DNA of 64,000 nucleotides from Paludibacteraceae bacterium (lineage in GTDB: Bacteria; Bacteroidota; Bacteroidia; Bacteroidales; Paludibacteraceae): assembly GCA_017447875.1 (NCBI GenBank), contig JAFSMP010000040.1, positions 1 through 64,000 on the forward strand, written 5' to 3'. Positions 52,090 to 60,800 of this stretch are shown piece by piece. The notes below the pieces were generated by a model. It saw only the letters and a program-made list of their open reading frames with translations, was not told the origin of the DNA and searched no databases. The position numbers and the translations under genes were made by a program. Position 1 is the first letter of the stretch; each line of letters begins with the position of its first letter.

Positions 52090-53949
52090 TTAATTCTTTA
52101 ACTCTTTACCGAGCACATCGAATACCTTACCGTCTTTGACGATAATCATCTGTCCGTCACGAACCATTTTGGTTGCTTTCTTAGAGGTAAAGATCTCTTC
52201 CGTTCCCGAAGGACTGTCTTTGGAGATAATATCTTTTTTGTCGCGCGGAACGATGGTAGTGCCGGAGATGTTGGTGCTAAAACCAACCACATCCGCTTTG
52301 GCCGGGATGCGTTCGCCTATATAATCGGCACTGCTGCTAATCGGTTGTATATTAGCATTATATGTACCTTGTGTGATGTTTACATTCGAACCGGCTTTGA
52401 ATACTTCGCCTTTTTGATCCAAGGAAACCTCCTCCACTTTGATCACTTCAAGCAGATAGGTGGCGGGGCTGGTCTGTAGTGCCTCTAAGGTAACGGTGAT
52501 AGGCGTTACGGCGTTGTTGTGACTCACAATCGTCACATCGCTTCCCATGATTAGCGGACGTGTTCCGGTATAGGAACTATATTCACCTGCATTACCATAG
52601 AAATCAGTGATCTTATCGCCTGCTTCAAAATATTCGCTTGCCTGAGTCCACTCATCGCTCAGCAAAATAGCAGCACTCTCATCTTGCAGATAGTAGGTAT
52701 AATAGGTATTATTATCTATGACGCGCGTCACAATACCTTCTCCTGTATAGGCATATAATCCATACTCGTTATCCGATGCGTATGCTGCTTTCAGCGCTGC
52801 TAAGGTGCTATATGCGTTCACAATTGTGTTGTACCAAGTGACGATCGTTTTAGACGTAGCTTTGCCGCTGGTGAAAGTGATCGTATCGAATGCATATCCC
52901 TCGTTCTGCGGTTGGGTGAGCGTAAGCGTTAATTTTCCTCCTTCTTTGGGTAAGGTGAGCGTGCTCAACTCAAGAATAGAGCTGGTGTGCGTAATGCTAA
53001 CGGCTTGGGTCAAATGTTCCGTTAATACCTCCAATTCTTTGGTGTACGTCTTGTAACTGAAAGTACCTAATGTCTCGTCACCGATGGTAACAGCATCATC
53101 CGTCACGATAACCTCTTCCTCCGGAGTCGGCGTATCTCCGCTTTCCCACAAATCTGCCCAGTCGGTAACCACTTTGAGCTCGTCAATCAGACACGCTGCT
53201 TGCGATGCATTGGACGATTGAAGAACAACACTTCCGAATGATGATGCATCGTTCTTGTTGCTCGCCTGTGTGGGCTTGGGAGCACAAGTGGCTTCAGCCG
53301 GTTTGTCTCCTTTGGTTGGGTTGACATACAGTTTGATAACATCGTTCTTGTCGCCATCTACAAACTGGTACTCTACCACCAGCAGATATGTGCCATAGGC
53401 ATATTCCGTCTCCGTGTAATCAATGTAAGTAGCAGTACTGGTCTCATCTAACTTAGCGATGCCGAATTTGAAACCGCTACCGGATTGATATACATACGGA
53501 CGAGCGTAAACTTTTGAACTTGCTTGGTTCAGAGCAGATGTACCTACGCCTAATCCCCAAAGGTAGTCCTTTCCGCTGGACTTGATGGAAGATATTTTAA
53601 CGATACCTGCCATATAAACCGAACCGGAATTAACTGCCTTAGAAAAACGGGATGCTACACGTTTGGCAAATGTGGTCTTATACTCTGCCGAACCACCTGT
53701 CGCGTCGGCAACCGTTTTGTAGCCTGCATACGACAAGTTCGTCGAACTCATGTAAATGTCTCCGCTACCCCATAATCTTGTCCAACCACCGTATTCGGCT
53801 ATTTCGCCGGCATACGGCAGTGCGTCTTCGTTCGTAGCCAACGTCTCCGTTGCTTGTCCGAAACTCTCTTTCAACAGCACTTCTGCCTTCACTGTGCTCA
53901 GCGTCACCAACGCCGCACAAATAACTAAGTAAATCTTCTTCATATTCAT
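52090..53949 (-). CDS. Secreted lectin-like/OB-fold protein with shared C-terminal tag
   Basis: 619 residues; ATG at 53949 or 53943, signal peptide MKKIYLVICAALVTLSTVKA. Residues ~20-270 are a jelly-roll-like domain (LLKESFGQATETLATNEDAL; FGSVVLQSSNASQAACLIDE). Residues ~290-370 form a beta domain; ~395-500 an OB-fold-like domain (YGLYAYTGEGIVTRVIDNNT, YYLQDESAAILLSDEW), related in pattern to the lipoprotein at 6390-7376; then ~500-580 a second beta domain. It ends in KMVRDGQMIIVKDGKVFDVL. First gene of a two-gene operon from the promoter at 53981-54011. Confidence 0.78.
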   Translation of the reverse strand: MNMKKIYLVICAALVTLSTVKAEVLLKESFGQATETLATNEDALPYAGEIAEYGGWTRLWGSGDIYMSSTNLSYAGYKTVADATGGSAEYKTTFAKRVASRFSKAVNSGSVYMAGIVKISSIKSSGKDYLWGLGVGTSALNQASSKVYARPYVYQSGSGFKFGIAKLDETSTATYIDYTETEYAYGTYLLVVEYQFVDGDKNDVIKLYVNPTKGDKPAEATCAPKPTQASNKNDASSFGSVVLQSSNASQAACLIDELKVVTDWADLWESGDTPTPEEEVIVTDDAVTIGDETLGTFSYKTYTKELEVLTEHLTQAVSITHTSSILELSTLTLPKEGGKLTLTLTQPQNEGYAFDTITFTSGKATSKTIVTWYNTIVNAYSTLAALKAAYASDNEYGLYAYTGEGIVTRVIDNNTYYTYYLQDESAAILLSDEWTQASEYFEAGDKITDFYGNAGEYSSYTGTRPLIMGSDVTIVSHNNAVTPITVTLEALQTSPATYLLEVIKVEEVSLDQKGEVFKAGSNVNITQGTYNANIQPISSSADYIGERIPAKADVVGFSTNISGTTIVPRDKKDIISKDSPSGTEEIFTSKKATKMVRDGQMIIVKDGKVFDVLGKELKN

Positions 53950-53980
53950 AAAAAATATCTGTATTCTAAAAAATCGGCTG

Positions 53981-54011
53981 CAAATTTACTGCTTTTTTTT
54001 GACATACACAA
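53981..54011 (-). promoter_or_regulatory. Bacteroidota-type promoter of the 53949-50111 operon
   Basis: TTG (54011-54009), 20 nt, TAAATTTG (53988-53981). Confidence 0.83.
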
Positions 54012-54102
54012 ATTATTCTTAATATTTCATTGCTTATTTGTGCGATTTTGTTAGTAAAATGTAATAAATTATTAAAAAATTCAAGAAAAATGTCATTAAA
54101 AT

Positions 54103-54133
54103 TTGCATAATTCAAAAATTTTGCGTACCTTTG
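54103..54133 (+). promoter_or_regulatory. Bacteroidota-type promoter of the 54406 gene
   Basis: TTG (54103-54105), 20 nt, TACCTTTG (54126-54133). It leaves a leader of ~265 nt before the gene. Confidence 0.85.
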
Positions 54134-54139
54134 CAGCCG

Positions 54140-54400
54140 ATTTTTGTGCATTTTGTCAATTGTATAAAATTAGGCGATCCAAAAAGTATACGATTATTAA
54201 GATTTTTTGAGGTTGAAGGGGTTAAGTAATGGGCAAGGAGTAGGCAAGGAGTGGTCAAGAAGTGGTTAATAGCTTTCCACAAAACCCCTAAAATCACCCA
54301 AAATGTTGCAAAACGACAGTACGATTTTTAAGATTATGTCTTAAATCGCCACTCGATATTTTTAATTTGTAATTTTTAATTTTTAATTCATAAAAGGTAT
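54140..54400 (+). promoter_or_regulatory. Long 5' leader with repeats (no gene seen)
   Basis: The leader contains a GGGGTT...AACCCC pairing (~54217 with ~54285), a tandem GGCAAGGAGT (54221-54250), and a direct repeat GTACGATT(T/A)TTAAGATT (~54187 and ~54320). It ends in an AATTTTTAATTTTTAA spacer. No open frame with coding character is present. Confidence 0.45.
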
Positions 54401-54405
54401 TAGTT

Positions 54406-56379
54406 ATGAAGAAGAATTTACTCATCTCCCTTTGTGCCATCGCTCTCGGCATCAATTTGTTTGCAACTGATTATACTATCGGAGCAGGTGGAACGACGTA
54501 TTCTAATCAAGTGAATGCAATTCCATTTGCTATAGGTTCTGGTATGGGAAGTGCGTTCTCGCAGCAATTATATTTGGCTTCGGAATTAACTGCGGCTGGT
54601 GCATCGGCAGGTAACATTACGGCTATTTCGTTTATATATAAAGGGAATGGTAGTAATTCATCTATCTCTACACCAACGCGTTCCATTGAGGTTTGGATTC
54701 GCCCCGTTACTATATCCTCTTTCTCCTCTAATTTTGGCTATGGAAAATCGAATACGGACAAATCAGCGGGTTCTCGGTATTATAATGGGTCAATTACTTT
54801 AACGACAACTATTGATGCCTCTAATACAATAACATTAGATTCTCCTTTCTCATGGGACGGAACTTCAAACATCATAATAACAATTGTTGACAACACAGAA
54901 ACACAAGCTAGTGGATTTGCCCGCTATCATCAAACATTTTCTGCGTCAAATCGCGCCATGTACGCAACAAAGGCGTCAGGTACATATGATGCATCAAATG
55001 CATATGATATTGCAACAACTCGTGTATCGTACGTTCCTGTAATAACCTTTACTTTTGCGGCTGCTTCTGTTCCCGATACTCCTTCTGATTTGCATGTAGC
55101 TTCTACAGTCTGGAATGCTGCGGAATTAGAGTGGTCTGACGTTGCGGGTGCTACTTCTTATGATTTGCAGCAAAGTACCGATGGCTCCAGTTGGACGACC
55201 TTGGCATCAGGAGAAGAGGGACCAGACTACACGTGGTCGGGCCTGGCTGAGGCTTCAACGCAATACGTACGAATCCGCGCGAACAATGCGAATGGTAGCA
55301 GCGACTGGTCAGATGCTGTTACGGTTACCACCGATGCCAAACATATTCACGACGGTATTACCTTTAATAAGTGGAATAATTCGAGTTCTATACCGCTATC
55401 CGGTGATTACTATCTGAATGTTGATGTGACAATTTCAGGACTCGGCTTGAAATCTCTTTCCAATAATCTGAATCTCTGTCTGAATGGTCATACAGCAACC
55501 TTTACAGTTGCATCAGGTGGTATTAACATTCCAAGTGGATACACATTGACTGTATTTGATAATGCCGGCGGCGGATTGATTACCAGCCCGAACGGAACCG
55601 CAACTATTCAAGTGGCTTCAGGGGGTACATTGGACGTTCACGCAGGAAACGTGACGAACACGGGAGACGGGAAAGCCCTTGTTAAATATGGCGATGCCTC
55701 CTTTGATTTGTCAGATAATGTATCCAATACATCCATGATAGTTCTGGCTTCAGTTGTGACCGATATTACGGTAAATATGACCCGCTCTCTCACCTCGTCT
55801 CAGTACAACACCTTCTGTCTGCCGTTTGCTTTGACCGACGCACAATTGCAGGAGTATTTCGGCGCAGGTTACGACCTCGAAGAGTTTGTCAGCTCCTCGC
55901 TGGAAGACGATGTCTTGAACCTCTCTTTCGAACGCAAATACGCGCTCGAAGCAGGCAAGCCTTACTTGCTCCAGCCCTCTGTCAATGTGGCTAACCCCTC
56001 GTTCGAAGGCGTGACGATCGCAGCCACCTCGCCTGACGACCAGACGAGCGATTCTTACATCTCCTTCCACGGCACTTTTGCCCCGACAGAACTGGCTGGC
56101 GGCAACAAGAACCTCCTCTTCCTCGGTGCAGGCAACGAACTCTTCTGGCCGGCATCAACAGGCAACATCAAAGCTTTCCGTGCCTATTTCGAGGTTAAGG
56201 GTGCTGCTCAGAAGGCTGCCAAACGTGCCCGCATCGTTCAAAAGGAGAATACCACCACCGGTGTCGATCAGGTATCCGCCAAGTTTGGCGAATCTGACAA
56301 GCTCCTCCGCAACGGCCAGCTCCTCATCATCCGTGACAACAAGACCTACAATGTCTTAGGTCAGCCGGTACAATTATAA
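54406..56379 (+). CDS. Secreted FN3-containing protein with shared C-terminal tag
   Basis: 657 residues, signal peptide MKKNLLISLCAIALGINLFA. Residues ~20-215 are a beta-sandwich with Ser/Thr richness; ~225-310 is a fibronectin type III domain (DTPSDLHVASTVWNAAELEW, STQYVRIRANNANGSSDWSD); ~315-450 a carbohydrate-binding-like domain; ~455-620 is the C-terminal module also seen in the 57822-62654 protein (SSQYNTFCLPFALTDAQLQE; LFLGAGNELFWPAS; IKAFRAYFEV). The last residues KLLRNGQLLIIRDNKTYNVL are the shared tag. The 5' two thirds are AT-richer than the core genes. Confidence 0.8.
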   Translation: MKKNLLISLCAIALGINLFATDYTIGAGGTTYSNQVNAIPFAIGSGMGSAFSQQLYLASELTAAGASAGNITAISFIYKGNGSNSSISTPTRSIEVWIRPVTISSFSSNFGYGKSNTDKSAGSRYYNGSITLTTTIDASNTITLDSPFSWDGTSNIIITIVDNTETQASGFARYHQTFSASNRAMYATKASGTYDASNAYDIATTRVSYVPVITFTFAAASVPDTPSDLHVASTVWNAAELEWSDVAGATSYDLQQSTDGSSWTTLASGEEGPDYTWSGLAEASTQYVRIRANNANGSSDWSDAVTVTTDAKHIHDGITFNKWNNSSSIPLSGDYYLNVDVTISGLGLKSLSNNLNLCLNGHTATFTVASGGINIPSGYTLTVFDNAGGGLITSPNGTATIQVASGGTLDVHAGNVTNTGDGKALVKYGDASFDLSDNVSNTSMIVLASVVTDITVNMTRSLTSSQYNTFCLPFALTDAQLQEYFGAGYDLEEFVSSSLEDDVLNLSFERKYALEAGKPYLLQPSVNVANPSFEGVTIAATSPDDQTSDSYISFHGTFAPTELAGGNKNLLFLGAGNELFWPASTGNIKAFRAYFEVKGAAQKAAKRARIVQKENTTTGVDQVSAKFGESDKLLRNGQLLIIRDNKTYNVLGQPVQL

Positions 56380-56399
56380 ATCCGAAAATATGTAATGTT

Positions 56400-56543
56400 A
56401 TGAAAAGAATATATTTGACCCCTGCCTCCTCGGCACAACACATACAGTATAACGGCGTTTTGATGGCAAGCGGTGACCGTGTGTCCGGTAATATCGATAT
56501 TCACGGCGGAGACAATTCCGGCGACGTCCAAACCGCATTCTAA
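56400..56543 (+). CDS. Small peptide gene after the FN3 protein (MK..Y..P type)
   Basis: 47 residues: MKRIYLTPASSAQHIQYNGV then LMASGDRVSGNIDIHGGDNS and GDVQTAF. It has the layout of a recurrent Bacteroidota small-protein class: MKxxYxxP start, hydrophobic middle ending LM(A)SG, then a Gly/Asp-rich tail. It starts 20 bp after the tag-bearing protein and is followed by a terminator. A second such peptide lies at 62693-62815 in the same relative position. Function unknown; no signal peptide. Confidence 0.6.
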   Translation: MKRIYLTPASSAQHIQYNGVLMASGDRVSGNIDIHGGDNSGDVQTAF

Positions 56544-56557
56544 TAGAATGATGCGAT

Positions 56558-56624
56558 AAAGACACCTCTGTCTTTCTCGAAAAATGTGCTCTTGCAAGTC
56601 CACTTGCGGAGCGCATTTTTTTTT
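56558..56624 (+). terminator. Intrinsic terminator after the small peptide gene
   Basis: A hairpin AAAGACA/TGTCTTT (56558-56575) precedes a strong stem AAATGTGCTC (56582-56591) with GAGCGCATTT (56609-56618), inner GCAAGT/ACTTGC, and nine or more T. Confidence 0.85.
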
Positions 56625-56699
56625 ATATTTCTCTCTATTGTATTTTGCCAACTTAATATTGCAAATTCTTTAAAAATCACAATTTCTATACCTCATTTT

Positions 56700-56730
56700 T
56701 TGCTCATTTCAAAAAAAAACCGTACCTTTG
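56700..56730 (+). promoter_or_regulatory. Bacteroidota-type promoter of the BRO/DinD gene
   Basis: TTG (56700-56702), 20 nt, TACCTTTG (56723-56730), with ~88 nt leader. Confidence 0.85.
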
Positions 56731-56818
56731 CGCCCTAATTTGCTATATTATACTCTTTTCGCCCCTCCCACGAGTGCGTAATTAGTATATAAAAAGGAAT
56801 AGTTAGTCGAGCAAAAAA

Positions 56819-57682
56819 ATGAGCCAAGAACTGAAAATTCAGTTGTTTGAAAACGCCAAGATCCGCGTTGTTTGGGATGATGATAAAGAGGAGTATTTCT
56901 TCTCTGTCGTTGATGTCGTAGGCGCTCTTACGGAGAGTGCTGATAGTGCCGCTTATTGGCGCAAATTAAAACAGCGTCTAAAAGAGGAGGGAAATGAAAC
57001 CGTGACAAATTGTCACACTTTGAAGTTGCCCGCTGCTGATGGTAAAATGCGTCTTACGGATGTTGCTGATTTAGAGGGTATTTTCCGTATTGTGCAGTCC
57101 ATCCCTTCCAAGAAAGCTGAGCCGCTGAAGTTATGGCTCGCTGAGCAGGGACGAATCCGCGTAGAGCAGTTGCAAGACCCTGAATTGAGTATAGATCAGG
57201 CTGTCGCCGATTACCGCCGTTTGGGATATAGCGAGAATTGGATTAATCAGCGTATTCGTTCTATTGAGATCCGTAAGGAGTTGACAGATGAGTGGAAGCG
57301 TGGCGGAATGCACGAAGGACAGGAGTTCGCAGCCCTGACCGACATCTTAACGCAAGCATGGAGCGGATTGAAGACAAAGCAATACAAGCAGTTGAAAGGC
57401 TTGCGCAAAGAGAGTTTGCGGGATAATATGACTAATGTAGAATTAGCGCTCAACTCTTTGGCTGAAGCTTCAGCTACTGAGCTAAGCCAGCAGCGAAACC
57501 CGCAGGGCTTCAAAGAGAATGCAATAATTGCCAAAGAAGGTGGGAATGTAGCAAATGTAGCCCGCAAACAATTGGAAGCTTCCCTTGGTCGCAGTGTAGT
57601 AACGAGCCAGAAAGCAAGTGACTACCTCCGCCCGATAGAAGAAGCTAAGGCTCAAGAGCTGCCATTTGATGAGAATAAATAG
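56819..57682 (+). CDS. BRO-N/DinD-like phage antirepressor-type protein
   Basis: 287 residues. The BRO-N DNA-binding domain occupies ~5-115 (KIQLFENAKIRVVWDDDKEE, FSVVDVVGALTESADSAAYW, RLTDVADLEGIFRIVQSIPS); the C-terminal half fits the DinD-like/antirepressor C-terminal region (LGYSENWINQRIRSIEIRKE, LTDEWKRGGMHEGQEFAALT). These proteins occur in phages and as free-standing chromosomal genes. It stands alone with its own promoter and is followed by two dyads on AATTTGTG. No phage genes surround it. Its role here is unknown. Confidence 0.85.
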   Translation: MSQELKIQLFENAKIRVVWDDDKEEYFFSVVDVVGALTESADSAAYWRKLKQRLKEEGNETVTNCHTLKLPAADGKMRLTDVADLEGIFRIVQSIPSKKAEPLKLWLAEQGRIRVEQLQDPELSIDQAVADYRRLGYSENWINQRIRSIEIRKELTDEWKRGGMHEGQEFAALTDILTQAWSGLKTKQYKQLKGLRKESLRDNMTNVELALNSLAEASATELSQQRNPQGFKENAIIAKEGGNVANVARKQLEASLGRSVVTSQKASDYLRPIEEAKAQELPFDENK

Positions 57683-57699
57683 TATCAACGCTGTCGATA

Positions 57700-57767
57700 C
57701 AATTTGTGCCAACAGAATCGGCACAAATTGGAAACAATATAATTGTGTCACCAGTGGTGGCACAAAT
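57700..57767. promoter_or_regulatory. Two consecutive dyads behind the BRO/DinD gene (operators or terminator)
   Basis: CAATTTGTGCC (57700-57710) pairs with GGCACAAATTG (57720-57730). A second, imperfect dyad follows: AATTGTGTCACCA (57741-57753) with TGGTGGCACAAATT (57755-57768). All four arms share (A)ATTTGTG. They lie between the BRO/DinD gene and the start of the large adhesin-like gene. Confidence 0.6.
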
Positions 57768-57821
57768 TGAATAACGAAAAATCGAAAACAAAATAGTATT
57801 AATCTAAAAATTTAAGGTTTT

Positions 57822-60800
57822 ATGAAACTTAAAAAACTTTATTCATTTTTAACCCTCCTCACCGCCTTCCTTTGGCTGGGATCAGGTACGATGTGGGGAA
57901 CAACTCCATTTACAGAAGGCTTTGAGTCTGCGGTTCCTCCTAGTGGATGGAGCACAATCCATGTAAAAGGTTCTTCGTGGTCAAAAGTTGGTTCCGATTA
58001 CTACATGACTGTACATGGTGGAAGTTATCACGCAAAAATCGGTTATAGCTCTAGCGGCGGAGATAACTATCTAATTACCCCTCAGTTAAGTCCTGTAGCA
58101 GGTGAAACTCTAAAATTTTATATAGGATCGACTACATGGGGAGGAAGTACATTGACGGTTGAAGTTTCTGAAACCACCAATACTTCAGCATCCGATTTTA
58201 CGACTGTATTAGCCACCTACCTTTCTAACGTTGATATGAATAAGACTTGGGGTGACGCTAAGGAGATTTCTTTAAGTGCATATGCCGGAAAAAATATCTA
58301 TATTGCATTCCATATGGTTGATAATAACGGTGATAATGTGTATATTGACGATGTATCTATTGAGGCGCCTGTAACATGTCCCAAAACAGGAACACCGGAA
58401 GCATCCAGCGTAGGTCAAAATACAGCAACTATTTCATGGGCAGAAGGTGGTTCTGAAACAAAATGGAACTTGCGTTATAAATCGGCATCGGCTTCGGATT
58501 GGACTACCGTAAATGGTTTGGAAGCTAAATCGCATAACTTGACAGGCTTAACAGCCGGTAAAACAACGTATAACTACGAAGTTCAGGCAGACTGCGGAGG
58601 TGGAGATGCAAGTGATTGGAATGCAGGAACTCCGTTCCAAACAGAATGCGGTGCTATTTCTGTTGCAACGGAAGATTGGAAAGATGGCTTTGAGGGGTAT
58701 ACAGCAGGTTTCTCAACAACTGCCCCCGGTTGTTATGCTATTATAGGAGCGAATGCAAGCTCGTCTTCTTATCCTCGCATTCATGTTACGAGTAAAAGTA
58801 GTAACAGCGGTTATGTTCAAACAGGCAATAATTCCTTATTTATCGTTTCAAGTGGTTCTGATGATAGTTATATTATCTTCCCGGAATTTACTGAGCCTCT
58901 CAATACACTGCAAATAGCATTCTCGCATAAGGGAGAAGCAGGTGGGTATCCTAGTACTGTTAAAAGTTCAAAGTTGACATTAGGATACGTTACCGATGTA
59001 AATGATGCAACGACTTTCCATGCTCTCCGTGACGAGTTCACGCGTTCGACGAGTTGGACTGCTGAAGAAGAAAGTCTTGCAGGTATTCCTGCTGATGTAG
59101 AGAATGCTCGTCTGGCGTTTAAAGTGGGAGCAAGCGAAACTAATAACTACTTTACTGGTATTGATGACATCACAATCAGCGCTCTTCCTTCTTGCACCAA
59201 GCCGACCGTGAATAATGCTACCGACGAGACTTTCGAAGGCGCAACGTTCACCTGGGCTGCAGGAGGAAGCGAGACACAATGGCAATATATTGTTGTAGGT
59301 TTCGGCGCTGCTGAAGATTGGAGTAGCCCGACGCTGACAAGTACTAATTCAGTGACTCTGACCGGTTATAACGCTGCTACAACCTATGATTTCTATGTTC
59401 GCTCGTACTGCAGTAGCTCTGAGCAGAGCGAAAGCGTAAAGAAATCCTTTACAACGCTTGCTGTTACTGCTCCGACTGCTCCGCAAGTAACGAATGCCGG
59501 TACAACGACTGCTGATTTCTCATGGAATGCAGCAGCAGGTGTTTCCGGATATCAGTATGTAGCAGCGCTGAGTGGTCAAGAGCCGGATTGGAACAATGCC
59601 CAGAATACGACCGCTGCTTCGGTTCAATTAACGAACTTGCTTGCAGGCAACACATACGTAGCGTATGTTCGCTCGTTCTATAGCAACAATAACTGCTATA
59701 GTGCTGTTGTTGCTTCTGATGCATTCGATACGCAATGCGAGACTAAGACGATCGATGCTGATCATTCGTTCACAGAGACCTTCGATGCTTTCCATTGTTG
59801 GACGATGGTAGATCAAGCCGCTAGTACAGGTTGGTATGAGAATAATAAATTCCGTTTCTTCTATAGTAAGAATCCTCCGCAGTACCTGATTTCTCCGGAG
59901 TTCGTTACGGAAGATCGACAAATAACGGTAGAATTTGATTACTGGAAGTATATTTCCGGCACGGAGTCGTTCAAGTTAGGTTATTCAACTACAACCAAAG
60001 AGGTTTCTGCCTTCACTTTCTTAGAAGAAGTAACCGTTACGAACACAAGTGCTTTAACATACTCGAAGAACTTGCCGGCTGGCGTGAAATACGTTGCTAT
60101 CAAGTACACGGCTAACGATCAATATTACCTCTACATCGACAACTTCACCGTTACCGAGTATGTCGCTCCGTCTTGCTTTGCTCCGACTGGTTTGAGCGCT
60201 GCAACCTCTATTACTCCGGAAGGCGCAACCTTCACTTGGTCTGCTTCGGGACACGGAGAAGATACGTATCAGTGGGCAGTTGCTGTTGGAAGTGCAGATC
60301 CTGAATGGGTTGATGATGCGGCTCATAAAGTAAGTACCACAACCAAGACTCTGACAGGTCTTACGGCAGGTACTAACTATAAGTTCTATGTTCGTTCGTA
60401 TTGCGGTGCTTCTGACCAAAGTTCTGCTATCGCAAGTGCTTCGTTTAGTCCGGTTCTCAACGCTCCGACAGATTTAGCCGCTTCTGCTATAACCGCCAGT
60501 GGTGCAACTATCAGTTGGACAGCGGCAACTGGAGTGTCGAATTATGAATATTCACTCCGCGAGGGAGATCAATCATTACCTGCTTGGACAAGTGCTGTAG
60601 CAGTAAATGGCGCAACTTCTGTTAATCTGACGGAATTGAATCCGAGCACAACTTATAGCTTGTGGGTGCGTTCAGTATATAATACTTCTAAGAGCGGTAA
60701 TAGTCTCAAATTGTCATTTACGACTAAGTGCGAAGCTATTGCTGTCAACGCAACTTATACAGAGAACTTCAATTCTCTCGACAACGGTGCTATCCCTGGT

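Noticed and set aside
7777-57682. Prophage, suggested by KilA-N and BRO/DinD genes
   Set aside because: They are far apart and no capsid, tail, terminase or integrase module lies near them.
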